Origin: a virus
DNA length: 53,828 nucleotides
Strand: one strand, 5' to 3'
Virus record (IMG/VR): IMGVR_UViG_3300021062_000019
Span: 1 to 53,828 of that record
The notes below the pieces were generated by a model, which was given only the letters and a program-made list of their open reading frames with translations, was not told the DNA's origin and searched no databases. Of the stretch, positions 42,008 to 48,692 are shown in pieces (within the stretch, counting starts at the first letter, position 1; each line of letters starts with the position of its first letter). Position numbers and translations under genes: made by a program.

Positions 42008-42685
42008 CTAAGCTGCCCTACATTCCGCGTAAGGTGTTAAGCGACCACGCGCCCACCTTGGAACAATCAGAATATACTTGCCGTTTGAGCCGTTTGGCTT
42101 AGCTGTTGAACTAATACCTAGATCCTTCAACCAGCCAACAGCAGAGAAAGCAGCTAATCTACTACCTGTAAATAACCAGTAAGGATCATCACGATCACTA
42201 TTTTTAAGTTTCATTTCTGGAATTTCTAACGTAGTAAAATCCTCTGGCTGTTGTTGCTCCTGCTCAATCTCTGCAACTAACTGATCTAACCAATCGCCTT
42301 TGGTGCAATCGCTAAGCATTTGGGCGTGTAGTCTGTAGGCAGGATCTTGGCTTGCTTGTCCTTCTGCAATTTGTTGGTCAATTAGGTCAGCTTGAGGCTC
42401 AGCTATGGTTTGCTCTTGGTTGATATCTTCCTGGGCTTCTAATTGCAAAGCAGGGGTATTTTCTACAAGGACTAGATAACCATCTCGCTCAATCACTTCG
42501 CCAGACTCAAACAAACCATAAGTTGAGCCATAGACCATTGACACTTCGCAAGCATCAATGCGACCACGGCGTTTAATGTCGGCCACGATCTCGCGTATAT
42601 CACGAGCAGATAATTTGGAATCGTTGTAGTAGGAAAGGCTAAGGCTGTTAGCTACGGTTGTTTGATTGGTGTTAAGTGCTGACAT
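42008..42685 (-). CDS. First gene of the leftward operon; paralogue of the 38337 protein
   Basis: The 225-aa protein begins with a helical module (LSARDIREIVADIKRRGRID) followed by a Glu/Gln-rich acidic linker. The C-terminal segment PYWLFTGSRLAAFSAVGWLK then LGISSTAKPNGSNGKYILIV matches the layout of the protein at 38337-38930. GAGG sits 6 nt before the ATG. It is the promoter-proximal gene of the leftward block, so it is probably made early. Function unknown. Confidence 0.68.
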   Translation of the reverse strand: MSALNTNQTTVANSLSLSYYNDSKLSARDIREIVADIKRRGRIDACEVSMVYGSTYGLFESGEVIERDGYLVLVENTPALQLEAQEDINQEQTIAEPQADLIDQQIAEGQASQDPAYRLHAQMLSDCTKGDWLDQLVAEIEQEQQQPEDFTTLEIPEMKLKNSDRDDPYWLFTGSRLAAFSAVGWLKDLGISSTAKPNGSNGKYILIVPRWARGRLTPYAECRAA

Positions 42686-42723
42686 ATGCTTACCTCAGAG
42701 AGAAGTATTAATTGATATGTCAG

Positions 42724-42753
42724 ATTATCCCACATTATTGTGTGGGTAGTCAA
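42724..42753 (-). promoter_or_regulatory. Leftward early promoter
   Basis: Read on the minus strand, TTGACT (42753-42748) and GATAAT (42729-42724) are separated by 18 bp: a near-consensus sigma-70 promoter. It points at the leftward block whose first gene starts at 42685, and its spacer contains the operator palindrome. Confidence 0.85.
42729..42746. promoter_or_regulatory. Operator palindrome within the leftward promoter
   Basis: CCCACA (42729-42734) and TGTGGG (42741-42746) form an inverted repeat around TTATTG, filling the spacer and touching the -10. A related palindrome, ACACAC-TATC-GTGTGT, lies at 42816-42831 inside the end of the repressor gene. The nearby XRE protein is the obvious candidate binder. 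Confidence 0.7.
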
Positions 42754-42801
42754 TACAAAAACCACACAGGCAGGAAATATTTTTCTGATAAAATAGGGAC
42801 T

Positions 42802-43113
42802 TTAGTCTTGACGCAACACACTATCGTGTGTATTCTTTTTCTCTATAGGAATTGCAAATTTGCCCAGCAATTCTTCTCGTAGAAGAAAAAGTTTGGCGAT
42901 AAACTCGCCACCAGGGTCTTTTAATCCAGCTTCCCAATCTTGGATGCTCCTAACACTACAAGCTAATCTTTGTGCTAGTTCAGCTTGGGTATAGCCAGCT
43001 AAAGACCTAGTGTTCTTAACTAAAGTCTGTAAATTAACTTTTGGTAATTCTTCTAACATTTTTTCTTGTTTGCTCATACCGCAATTATATGTGGTCTGTG
43101 TGGCAAATTCCAT
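42802..43113 (-). CDS. XRE-family repressor candidate
   Basis: The 103-aa protein carries an XRE helix-turn-helix at about 33-85: LVKNTRSLAGYTQAELAQRL, then ACSVRSIQDWEAGLKDPGGE. An AAAGGAAAG site precedes the ATG. It is encoded immediately upstream of the operator-bearing leftward promoter and next to a divergently oriented exported-protein gene, the layout of a lysogeny control region. It is short for a classic CI repressor and has no peptidase domain, so it may be Cro-like or a minimal repressor. Confidence 0.82.
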   Translation of the reverse strand: MEFATQTTYNCGMSKQEKMLEELPKVNLQTLVKNTRSLAGYTQAELAQRLACSVRSIQDWEAGLKDPGGEFIAKLFLLREELLGKFAIPIEKKNTHDSVLRQD

Positions 43114-43329
43114 ATTGTTTTCTTTCCTTTATGGACGGCCTAGGATAACTATGTCCTACGCCAAGGTGTTAACAATTAAACTAAGTCTCCTGGCGAGCAG
43201 AAGATTGTTTGAAAATTTAATATTTCCTACCTACCTAACAATTTTTCACTAGATATCTTTTACTTAATCTGGTAGTTTAAACGCCATCTTTTTTACTTAA
43301 CCTAACCAACCTAAAGAGGAAAACTACCT
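43114..43329. other. Divergent intergenic region, no gene
   Basis: This 216-bp gap lies between the XRE gene (leftward) and an exported-protein gene (rightward), so it should hold two promoters. I see only weak -10-like AT-rich patches and short repeated TTAGGT/ACCTA words; no promoter stands out. A ribosome-binding site (AAGAGGAAA) for the rightward gene lies at its right end. Confidence 0.5.
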
Positions 43330-43947
43330 ATGAGAGTAATACTGTCTATAGCATTAGTGCTATCTTTTTGCTTACTATCATTTGCTCAAGACCAACAACA
43401 GCAACCACCGCCTAAAAAGAAAACCGTAACCCTTGATATGAACGATTTTAAGGCAGCACCGAAAGAGGAAGATCCGCCAGCAGAGGAAACGAAAGAAACG
43501 GACGACAAAGATAAAGGAGGTGATAAGGAAAAAACGGTCAAAGACCAACCCTTAGCCGAAGCAGAAGCCGCTTTACTAGCTCATAAATCCTTTGTTAGTA
43601 CTGTAGGCGGTCAAACGCTCTCTACCTTTATAAACCATAGAAATAATACGCTAAAAGACGATCAAAAATTTTTACTACGAGAAAAACTTCCTAGAGATTT
43701 AGCGGATGTACAAGAACGGCTGAAAAAAGCTCGGTCACTTTGGGATGAATATTTCACCCTCTGGGGCAAGGAAATAAATGCTGACGTTAATAAAAATTAC
43801 ATACTTCAAGCAGAGTATTTAGACAAAATGAAATCGTGCGAAACCCAGGTAAAAAATAATATCGAATTATCTGAAGGTGCAATTAAGCAATACAAGGATA
43901 AGAAGAAAAAAGAAAAGGAATCCAAAGAATCTAACGAAACTAAATAG
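43330..43947 (+). CDS. Exported protein, lysogenic-conversion candidate
   Basis: The 205-aa protein begins with a clear Sec signal peptide (MRVILSIALVLSFCLLSFAQ), then a Pro/Glu/Lys/Asp-rich disordered part (about 25-75) and a helical region (about 80-195) ending in a Lys/Glu-rich tail. It is an isolated rightward gene inside leftward DNA, adjacent to the repressor, and is closed by its own terminator: the classic layout of a moron expressed from a prophage. No domain identifies its activity. Confidence 0.7.
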   Translation: MRVILSIALVLSFCLLSFAQDQQQQPPPKKKTVTLDMNDFKAAPKEEDPPAEETKETDDKDKGGDKEKTVKDQPLAEAEAALLAHKSFVSTVGGQTLSTFINHRNNTLKDDQKFLLREKLPRDLADVQERLKKARSLWDEYFTLWGKEINADVNKNYILQAEYLDKMKSCETQVKNNIELSEGAIKQYKDKKKKEKESKESNETK

Positions 43948-43960
43948 TTAGTTCTGACTT

Positions 43961-43987
43961 AAAGGGAGTGGTTCGCTGCTCCCTTTT
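43961..43987 (+). terminator. Terminator after the exported-protein gene
   Basis: AAAGGGAG (43961-43968) pairs with CTCCCTTT (43979-43986) around a 10-nt loop and continues into TTC. It closes the single-gene transcription unit and also separates it from the convergent gene ending at 43996. Confidence 0.8.
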
Positions 43988-43995
43988 CAAAAACC

Positions 43996-44238
43996 TCATA
44001 TAGTAGTAGGAATGTAGAGCCAACCAACTACTTCCTTAGTGCCAAAGTAAGCGAGTTTGCGCTTCCTTGATTTCCTTTTGGCGTGTGGATTGCCTTTGAT
44101 TTCAGTAGCGAAATAATGCGAGTACTCACTAGAAAGCCAGCCTATAAAAGGATCTCCGCTGGTAGTCACAAAAACAAGCAGCTTATTTTTCTCTGGCAGT
44201 TCTTCTGATACTTTAACCCAAGGACTTTCTTCGCTCAT
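43996..44238 (-). CDS. DUF551-like small protein
   Basis: The start is set at MSEESPW (44238), 6 nt after AAAGG; the frame is open further upstream, but that would overlap the preceding HTH gene. The 80-aa product begins SPWVKVSEELPEKNKLLVFV, then GDPFIGWLS, and ends with EVVGWLYIP, a pattern that resembles DUF551 proteins common in phages. Their function is unknown. The central portion is Lys/Arg-rich (HAKRKSRKRKL). Confidence 0.62.
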   Translation of the reverse strand: MSEESPWVKVSEELPEKNKLLVFVTTSGDPFIGWLSSEYSHYFATEIKGNPHAKRKSRKRKLAYFGTKEVVGWLYIPTTI

Positions 44239-44248
44239 ACTCATCCTT

Positions 44249-44467
44249 TCACGCCATCTTACTAGCTTTATAATCGGCTTCTTCATCGGCATCAATACTA
44301 CTCATTGTTAGCTTTACATAATCAGGAATAGGCTTTTTACCGTTTTCCCAATCAGAAACCTCAGCAGCATTGACCTTGATAATTTTTGCCCACTCTCGTA
44401 ATGATAAATCGTGTTGCTCTCGCCACTCTCTATGCTGTTTGCCTTGCTCTATTAAATCGCTCATCAC
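44249..44467 (-). CDS. Small XRE-type HTH protein
   Basis: The 72-aa protein is nearly all helix-turn-helix: HDLSLREWAKIIKVNAAEVS then DWENGKKPIPDYVKLTM. An AAAGGA site precedes the ATG. It is in the leftward accessory group with the alpha-CTD-like gene just upstream. It may be a local regulator (inference). Confidence 0.75.
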   Translation of the reverse strand: MMSDLIEQGKQHREWREQHDLSLREWAKIIKVNAAEVSDWENGKKPIPDYVKLTMSSIDADEEADYKASKMA

Positions 44468-44498
44468 TAGTTCCTTTCAATCGTGGGGTGTTTCCCAC

Positions 44499-44885
44499 CT
44501 ATTCCTTGAGCTTGTAGCCAAAACCTGCAAGTCTTTCTTTAATCTCAGCCAATGATTTTCTGCCAGCATTCTTAAAAGCTAGATAATCAGCTTCGGTCAA
44601 GTTGAGCAGGTCGCCCAAGGTTCTGATACCGTTTTCCATTAATCTACTAAAAGCCTTCTCAGATAAACCTAACTGGTATATATAAGTTTCTCTCCCAGGC
44701 TTAAACCCTGCTTTAACATCTAGAGTATTAAGTCTATCTTTGAATTCTAGGAGCAGATTTTTATACTCCTGCTTATGCTCCCAAACATCCGACTCTGCTT
44801 CTATCTTGGTTTGCAATACTTCAATGGTTGCCGTTAGTTCGCCTAAAGCGAATGGTATTGCTCGACTTACTGCTATCTTGCTCAT
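44499..44885 (-). CDS. Free-standing RNA polymerase alpha-CTD-like protein
   Basis: Residues 68-127 align well with the C-terminal domain of the RNA polymerase alpha subunit: IYQLGLSEKAFSRLMENGIR, then TLGDLLNLTEADYLAFKNAG, then RKSLAEIKERLAGFGYKL. The helix-hairpin-helix residues Gly108, Lys110, Ser111 and Glu114 match the DNA-contacting set of the bacterial domain, whereas the positions equivalent to E. coli Arg265 and Asn268 are Lys77 and Ser80. Residues 1-60 are helical and lack the alpha-NTD assembly fold. The protein could compete with host alpha-CTD at promoters or bring phage factors to polymerase (inference). A GGAGGAG site precedes the ATG. Confidence 0.88.
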   Translation of the reverse strand: MSKIAVSRAIPFALGELTATIEVLQTKIEAESDVWEHKQEYKNLLLEFKDRLNTLDVKAGFKPGRETYIYQLGLSEKAFSRLMENGIRTLGDLLNLTEADYLAFKNAGRKSLAEIKERLAGFGYKLKE

Positions 44886-45298
44886 TAGTATCTCCTCCTG
44901 CTCCTTTTACATTTCACAAAGTATCTATTACTTGCTCCTACTCGCTTGCAATGCTGGAGCTGCTGTTGTGCGTGGTGATTCGCCAATTGCCTTTGCTCGC
45001 TTAGCACTACCTTTCTAGGTATTGGTTCGGATGGTAACAAGGACTTAAAAGCCTTAATGGATTCTTCACAAACCTTATGGACAGCCTGAGCAAATTCATC
45101 TACCCAGCTAATCAATGTGTAATCTGGCTCTGCATCGACGAGTTCTAATAGCTCAGCAAAGGTGTTAGGCACTACTAGGTTATAGTTTTGGAATACTATT
45201 TTTGCATCGCCACAGTAGTTACCTTGAGTCGGAACTGGGTTTTGCTCTGGCAGTGCTAGTTGTCCCTGAAAGTAGAAGATTTTTATTAAGTCGCTCAT
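44885..45298 (-). CDS. Hypothetical protein upstream of the alpha-CTD-like gene
   Basis: The 137-aa product shares one base with the alpha-CTD-like gene and overlaps the zinc-finger gene start/stop by 4 bases, so all three are probably co-translated. It has an alpha/beta N-terminus (IKIFYFQGQLALPEQNP), an acidic helical middle (FAELLELVDAEPDY) and a strongly basic C-terminus (KCKRSRRRY) that could touch nucleic acid. No family is recognised. Confidence 0.62.
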   Translation of the reverse strand: MSDLIKIFYFQGQLALPEQNPVPTQGNYCGDAKIVFQNYNLVVPNTFAELLELVDAEPDYTLISWVDEFAQAVHKVCEESIKAFKSLLPSEPIPRKVVLSEQRQLANHHAQQQLQHCKRVGASNRYFVKCKRSRRRY

Positions 45299-45537
45299 AA
45301 ACTCCTACTCTCCATCAAGATTTGTTCTACTCTCCACGCTTTGCTATAGCAGCTACCACACAGGTGCTTTGTCCTTCGTGGTCTATCGCTATGCTCACAG
45401 CTTGCCCATTTATCAGGCAGGTCAATCTTTCTGTTCTTACTCCTTCTGCTGCTAGTTAGGCAGGGAGTGCAAGTTTTCCTTCTGAGCAAGAAGCTACTGA
45501 GAGGCTTAGCAATGTTGCACTTAATACAGATTTTCAT
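45295..45537 (-). CDS. Small zinc-finger protein
   Basis: The 80-aa protein has two paired-cysteine knuckles, CIKCNIAKPLSSF with CTPC (about 4-25) and CEHSD with CGSC (about 47-64), and many Arg/Lys residues. This fits a small treble-clef or zinc-ribbon nucleic-acid-binding protein. A GAGGATAG site precedes the ATG, and the stop overlaps the next gene. Specific function unknown. Confidence 0.7.
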   Translation of the reverse strand: MKICIKCNIAKPLSSFLLRRKTCTPCLTSSRRSKNRKIDLPDKWASCEHSDRPRRTKHLCGSCYSKAWRVEQILMESRSL

Positions 45538-45564
45538 AGAACTATCCTCGTGATTCGTGATTAG

Positions 45565-45846
45565 CTATTCACTATCTACTTCTCGAATAGCCACAATACT
45601 TAAAACAATCTTTTCCATTACCTCCTGCAACTCTTCTCTGGTGTAGGTTATCCCTCTCCTCCTCCCTTGGAATTCCAAGTAATCATTGCTCAATGTTGGA
45701 AGGAAAATCTTTCCAGGTTGCAGACTATCTATGACTAATATTTCAAGTGGAGAAGTATGGAGTTGTTTAAGTAGGCTTTTTAACTCATTCAAGCACTGTT
45801 GGTCATACTCCTTGATAGCGCGACGGGTAGCTTTGTTGTGCTTCAT
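45565..45846 (-). CDS. Hypothetical small protein
   Basis: The start is set at MKHNKATR (45846), preceded by GGTAGG; the frame is open 15 bases further. The 93-aa product has a basic helical N-terminus and the segment LEILVIDSLQPGKIFLPTLS. No motif is recognised. It is the first gene of a leftward run that includes the zinc-finger and alpha-CTD-like genes. Confidence 0.58.
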   Translation of the reverse strand: MKHNKATRRAIKEYDQQCLNELKSLLKQLHTSPLEILVIDSLQPGKIFLPTLSNDYLEFQGRRRGITYTREELQEVMEKIVLSIVAIREVDSE

Positions 45847-45861
45847 TGCTATACCTACCAT

Positions 45862-46049
45862 TAAGTAATTTAATTTAAAAAAAGTTATTAATTTTCTGGT
45901 AAAAGTTTTTGCCTCGTGTAATTTTTTGAAAGAAAAATACGTCCTATGTTTATAGGGGTGTCTGTGAAGTCAGAATTATAATTGTGCTTTATTGTTGTTT
46001 GACAAAAATTAAATTAAGGGAGAGTAAGTAGTCTGATTAGTCAGAAAAA
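45862..46049. promoter_or_regulatory. AT-rich gap containing repeat R1
   Basis: This gap holds one copy (R1, 45917-45957) of a 41-bp imperfect direct repeat found again at 46382-46422. It should also contain the promoter of the leftward genes beginning at 45846; AT-rich -10-like words are present, but no clear pair is seen. Confidence 0.45.
45917..45957 (+). repeat. Direct repeat R1 flanking an HTH gene
   Basis: R1 shares TGTAATTTTTT, AAAAAT-CGTC and ATGTT-TAGGG blocks in the same order and orientation as R2 (46382-46422). The two copies flank the HTH gene at 46050. The most likely reading is a duplicated operator/promoter segment. Confidence 0.6.
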
Positions 46050-46304
46050 TTATTTCTTAGTCTGAGGCCAATACTTGAATTTAGGCTCTATTCGAATCCC
46101 TTTATCTACTTCAAGTCGCTTGATATAAATGAACAATTTGGCTACAGATTGACCGTCTGGCTCTGTGTCGCCATTTCTCCACTGATAATAAGTTTTCAGG
46201 TTGAAACCAAGTAACGCAGCTAATTCTTTAGGTTTTAGTCCGGTTTCTTTCTCGATGTCGTTCACTAGAGCTTTTAGGTCAACCTCCCAAGGAGAGTCAA
46301 CCAT
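46050..46304 (-). CDS. HTH protein between two direct repeats
   Basis: The start is placed at ATG 46304 (MVDSPWEV); the longer frame begins with TTG. No Shine-Dalgarno is visible before this ATG, and a TATTAT lies about 6 nt upstream, so a leaderless mRNA is possible. The 84-aa protein has an XRE-like fold: IEKETGLKPKELAALLGFNL, then KTYYQWRNGDTEPDGQSVAK. It is bracketed by repeats R1 and R2, suggesting autoregulation of two flanking transcription units (inference). Confidence 0.7.
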   Translation of the reverse strand: MVDSPWEVDLKALVNDIEKETGLKPKELAALLGFNLKTYYQWRNGDTEPDGQSVAKLFIYIKRLEVDKGIRIEPKFKYWPQTKK

Positions 46305-46381
46305 TCGCGCATAATAACTAAGCAACGGATTTCATGCTAGGCGGAATGGAAGATAAATTTTTATGAAAAATTTCCGGGTTA

Positions 46382-46422
46382 TGTAATTTTTTAAGCAAAA
46401 AATCCGTCTCATGTTATTAGGG
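46382..46422 (+). repeat. Direct repeat R2 flanking an HTH gene
   Basis: R2 is the second copy of the R1 element (45917-45957); roughly three quarters of positions agree by eye, with the TGTAATTTTTT block identical. It lies about 100 bp upstream of the rightward gene at 46526. Confidence 0.6.
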
Positions 46423-46525
46423 AGTATTTTTTCCTAGTAGCCTAGCCGTAGAGAATACTAAGCTATTAGGTTACGATTGCTTCCCTAATATCACGAAGGA
46501 AAGCAGAGGAAAATCACGAATCAGT

Positions 46526-46990
46526 ATGTTTATTTTATTGTTGGACGCGCACGGCGTTTTCTTAGCAGCCGTTTTCTTGTTTATTCTTATAGGCTTACCA
46601 GGGCTTGCCGTAGTTTATTTTATTGTCAGGCACCAATCAGAACAACAAAGATTGAAGGATGCCGAACTCGAACGGCAACGACAACATCAACAAAGATTAC
46701 TTGAGCGACAAAGGCAAGAAGAAGCTAGAAAACAGTACTTGTTTAATAAGTACAACAATCCTGCACTAGTCGAAAGAATTTTAAGCCGCGATATTCGCCA
46801 AGGAGACTCTAAGGATATCGTTACAGATGCTTTGGGTACTCCTGCTTCTATTGATACTGACGTACTTAAAACCAAAACAAAAGAAGTTTGGAAATATAGA
46901 AAGGGTAATGAAAAGAGAGTCAACCAGCACAACATTATAGTTAAGTTTGAAAACAGCGTAGTTGTTGGCTGGGAAGATAAAAACGAATAG
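46526..46990 (+). CDS. Membrane-anchored protein with BamE/SmpA-like domain
   Basis: The 154-aa product has a transmembrane segment at about 10-34 (AAVFLFILIGLPGLAVVYFI), a Gln/Arg-rich coiled coil (about 38-70), and a compact C-terminal domain (about 75-154) with IRQGDSKDIVTDALGTPASI, then KTKEVWKYRKG and IIVKFENSVVVGWED. That pattern resembles the small BamE/SmpA fold (G-x-S...V...LG-x-P...W-x-Y). The gene is followed by a terminator. It may act at the envelope of a lysogen (inference). Confidence 0.66.
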   Translation: MFILLLDAHGVFLAAVFLFILIGLPGLAVVYFIVRHQSEQQRLKDAELERQRQHQQRLLERQRQEEARKQYLFNKYNNPALVERILSRDIRQGDSKDIVTDALGTPASIDTDVLKTKTKEVWKYRKGNEKRVNQHNIIVKFENSVVVGWEDKNE

Positions 46991-47304
46991 GGAAATATTT
47001 AGTTGTCAAATTTTCTGTTCGTCGCAAGGACTCATCAGCAGGCTAGCGAGGATCAATCGCTAGAAGCTGGAAAAAACCTGATTTTGAAACAGCAATCTAG
47101 CTATAAGTAAGCGGCTAGATTTTTCGGCGTTGGATAAACGCATTAAATAAATTTACTAGATAAAAGTTGTTATAAAAAATTGTTGTTTGAAAATCAAATA
47201 TCTGTTTAACGAGCATCCATTGTTATTAAGTTATTTAACTATAGGTTATAATCCTTCCGCTGTTAACCGCAGCATATTTCAACGAAAGGACATAACCTAA
47301 TTTT
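46991..47304. other. Intergenic region with hairpins and a promoter-like -10
   Basis: No gene is seen in this 314-bp gap. It contains a hairpin CTAGCGA/TCGCTAG (47043-47063), the terminator at 47094-47124 and, near its right end, a perfect TATAAT with only a weak -35 partner (TTATTA) before the gene at 47305. Confidence 0.5.
47094..47124 (+). terminator. Rightward terminator
   Basis: AATCTAGC (47094-47101) pairs with GCTAGATT (47114-47121) around a 12-nt loop and runs into a short T-tract. It lies about 100 bp downstream of the BamE-like gene and would end its transcript. Confidence 0.65.
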
Positions 47305-47649
47305 ATGACAGATTCAAATAACGTAACTCAAGAAGAAGTTTTGGAAATGGTTCTAGACGTTTTCGCTTATTCAGCTTTAGCAATTAAAGAAAACAAAGAA
47401 CCTTTGAAAACTCAGCCAATAGAAATTACTTCTAGCGGTTCAGGAGAAGAAAAGCAGTATTGTGTTCACCTGAAAAAACCTAAAGTTGAAAAAGGTGTTT
47501 TAGTCTTTGCAGCTAATGTTAGTCCTGCTTCTACTAAATACCTCGCTTTTCGTAAAGGTAAATGGGTAAAAAACTTAAAACAAGCTATAGATAAATTCAA
47601 AGAATCCTATTGCACTGATATAGACGATTCAGAATATTTTTCTAGTTAG
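47305..47649 (+). CDS. Hypothetical accessory protein
   Basis: The 114-aa protein is acidic at both ends and contains EEVLEMVLDVFAYSALAIKE, then KQYCVHLKKPKVEKGVLVFA, a likely alpha/beta domain. GAAAGGA lies 14 nt upstream of the ATG, rather far. A TATAAT in the preceding gap suggests an independent transcript. It ends tail-to-tail with the next leftward gene (8-bp overlap). No family is recognised. Confidence 0.6.
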   Translation: MTDSNNVTQEEVLEMVLDVFAYSALAIKENKEPLKTQPIEITSSGSGEEKQYCVHLKKPKVEKGVLVFAANVSPASTKYLAFRKGKWVKNLKQAIDKFKESYCTDIDDSEYFSS

Positions 47650-47920
47650 TGTTTAAGCTCAGTTTATCCAGTTCTTGTTTAGCGTGCCTTAGAGCAGATT
47701 CAAGCTCTAGCACGCTTCTTTCTAAGTTAAACCTATGCTGGTCAAGTGGAGTTTTAGTTCCACAAGTTACCACACATCCATCTTGATCATTTGTTTGCAA
47801 GATGACTTGGGCTAGTTCCATGTTTGCTCTTACTCGCTCAACAGTTTGTCTTGCTTTGTCATAGCGAGAAATAAGATTGTCCTGGTTTTTTTGTTCTCCT
47901 GTTTGTTGCTGGCTATCCAT
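47642..47920 (-). CDS. Small coiled-coil protein
   Basis: The 92-aa product is helical throughout, with SRYDKARQTVERVRANMELA and the C-terminal HRFNLERSVLELESALRHAK, interrupted by a Cys-containing turn (DGCVVTCGTK). Such small coil proteins are common phage accessories. It overlaps the convergent gene by 8 bp. Function unknown. Confidence 0.55.
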   Translation of the reverse strand: MDSQQQTGEQKNQDNLISRYDKARQTVERVRANMELAQVILQTNDQDGCVVTCGTKTPLDQHRFNLERSVLELESALRHAKQELDKLSLNTN

Positions 47921-48282
47921 TTGTTTCCTTTCTACGTTTGCTCATTAAACGATATTTGGTTGTCAAAAAGCTAATTAGTTAAATTTGTATTATGTATTAA
48001 TTTCAGCAATGATTTTGAATTGTAGTATAATACATTTTTAAGTCAAGAAAATTTATTATGATTTTTCCGATAGGAGGTAACTGGAATTTATGTATAATGA
48101 TTAATTATCTTTATATTCTGTAACTTACGGTCTATGGAATTTTATTTAGCAAATATCTTATTGCCTATTAAAATGTAGTATGATAAATTTTTCTAAGATA
48201 GTGAAACAAGTAGATATTTTTAATTTGCTAATTTCCCTGAATTTTTAATCTGATTTATTTGCTGGAGAAAAACTTTTGTATT
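47921..48282. other. AT-rich intergenic region with promoter-like and leader-like elements
   Basis: This gap of about 360 bp contains no substantial gene. A perfect TATAAT occurs within TAGTATAAT near 48020, with only a weak -35. A perfect AGGAGGT (48073-48079) precedes a four-codon reading frame (ATG at 48090) and an overlapping eight-codon one, so a leader peptide is possible. The rest is very AT-rich and unremarkable. Confidence 0.45.
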
Positions 48283-48648
48283 ATGATACAAATCCAAGAT
48301 GAGCAACTCGAAAACTTAAGAAAAGCTTTACGAGAAGAATTGGAGAAAGTGCAATCAATGCCATTACCCCCACCAACTCATACATATTGCTGTCATTCGG
48401 ATATTATCATTAGGGTAAATAACTCAAAAGTTTGTAGTGTCTGTCATAAGGAAGATCATTTAAATCCTGATCGTGTAGAGCCGTATAAACCTAGGCAAGA
48501 TGCCGTTAGGCTATATTGCTGTCTTTGCGATAAGGAGTATCACGTTTCCGAAAGAATCTTTGAAATAAAGAAAGAAAGAAACGATAAGATGTTCGAACCT
48601 TATCAAGATACAGAAGGCAACTGGGCTTTTAGGAAAATAGCAAAATAA
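48283..48648 (+). CDS. Zinc-finger accessory protein
   Basis: The ATG at 48283 (MIQIQDEQ) is chosen over the upstream TTG at 48259. The 121-aa protein has a helical N-terminus (LENLRKALREELEKVQ), a Pro-rich hinge and Cys/His clusters: TYCCHSD, CSVCHKEDH and CCLCDKEYH. Two zinc sites are plausible. It precedes the large TPR membrane protein by about 45 bp and is likely co-transcribed with it. No family is recognised. Confidence 0.65.
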   Translation: MIQIQDEQLENLRKALREELEKVQSMPLPPPTHTYCCHSDIIIRVNNSKVCSVCHKEDHLNPDRVEPYKPRQDAVRLYCCLCDKEYHVSERIFEIKKERNDKMFEPYQDTEGNWAFRKIAK

Positions 48649-48692
48649 AACAAAAACTTGTGACACTGTTTTTACTTTAAGGAACAGCGCAC

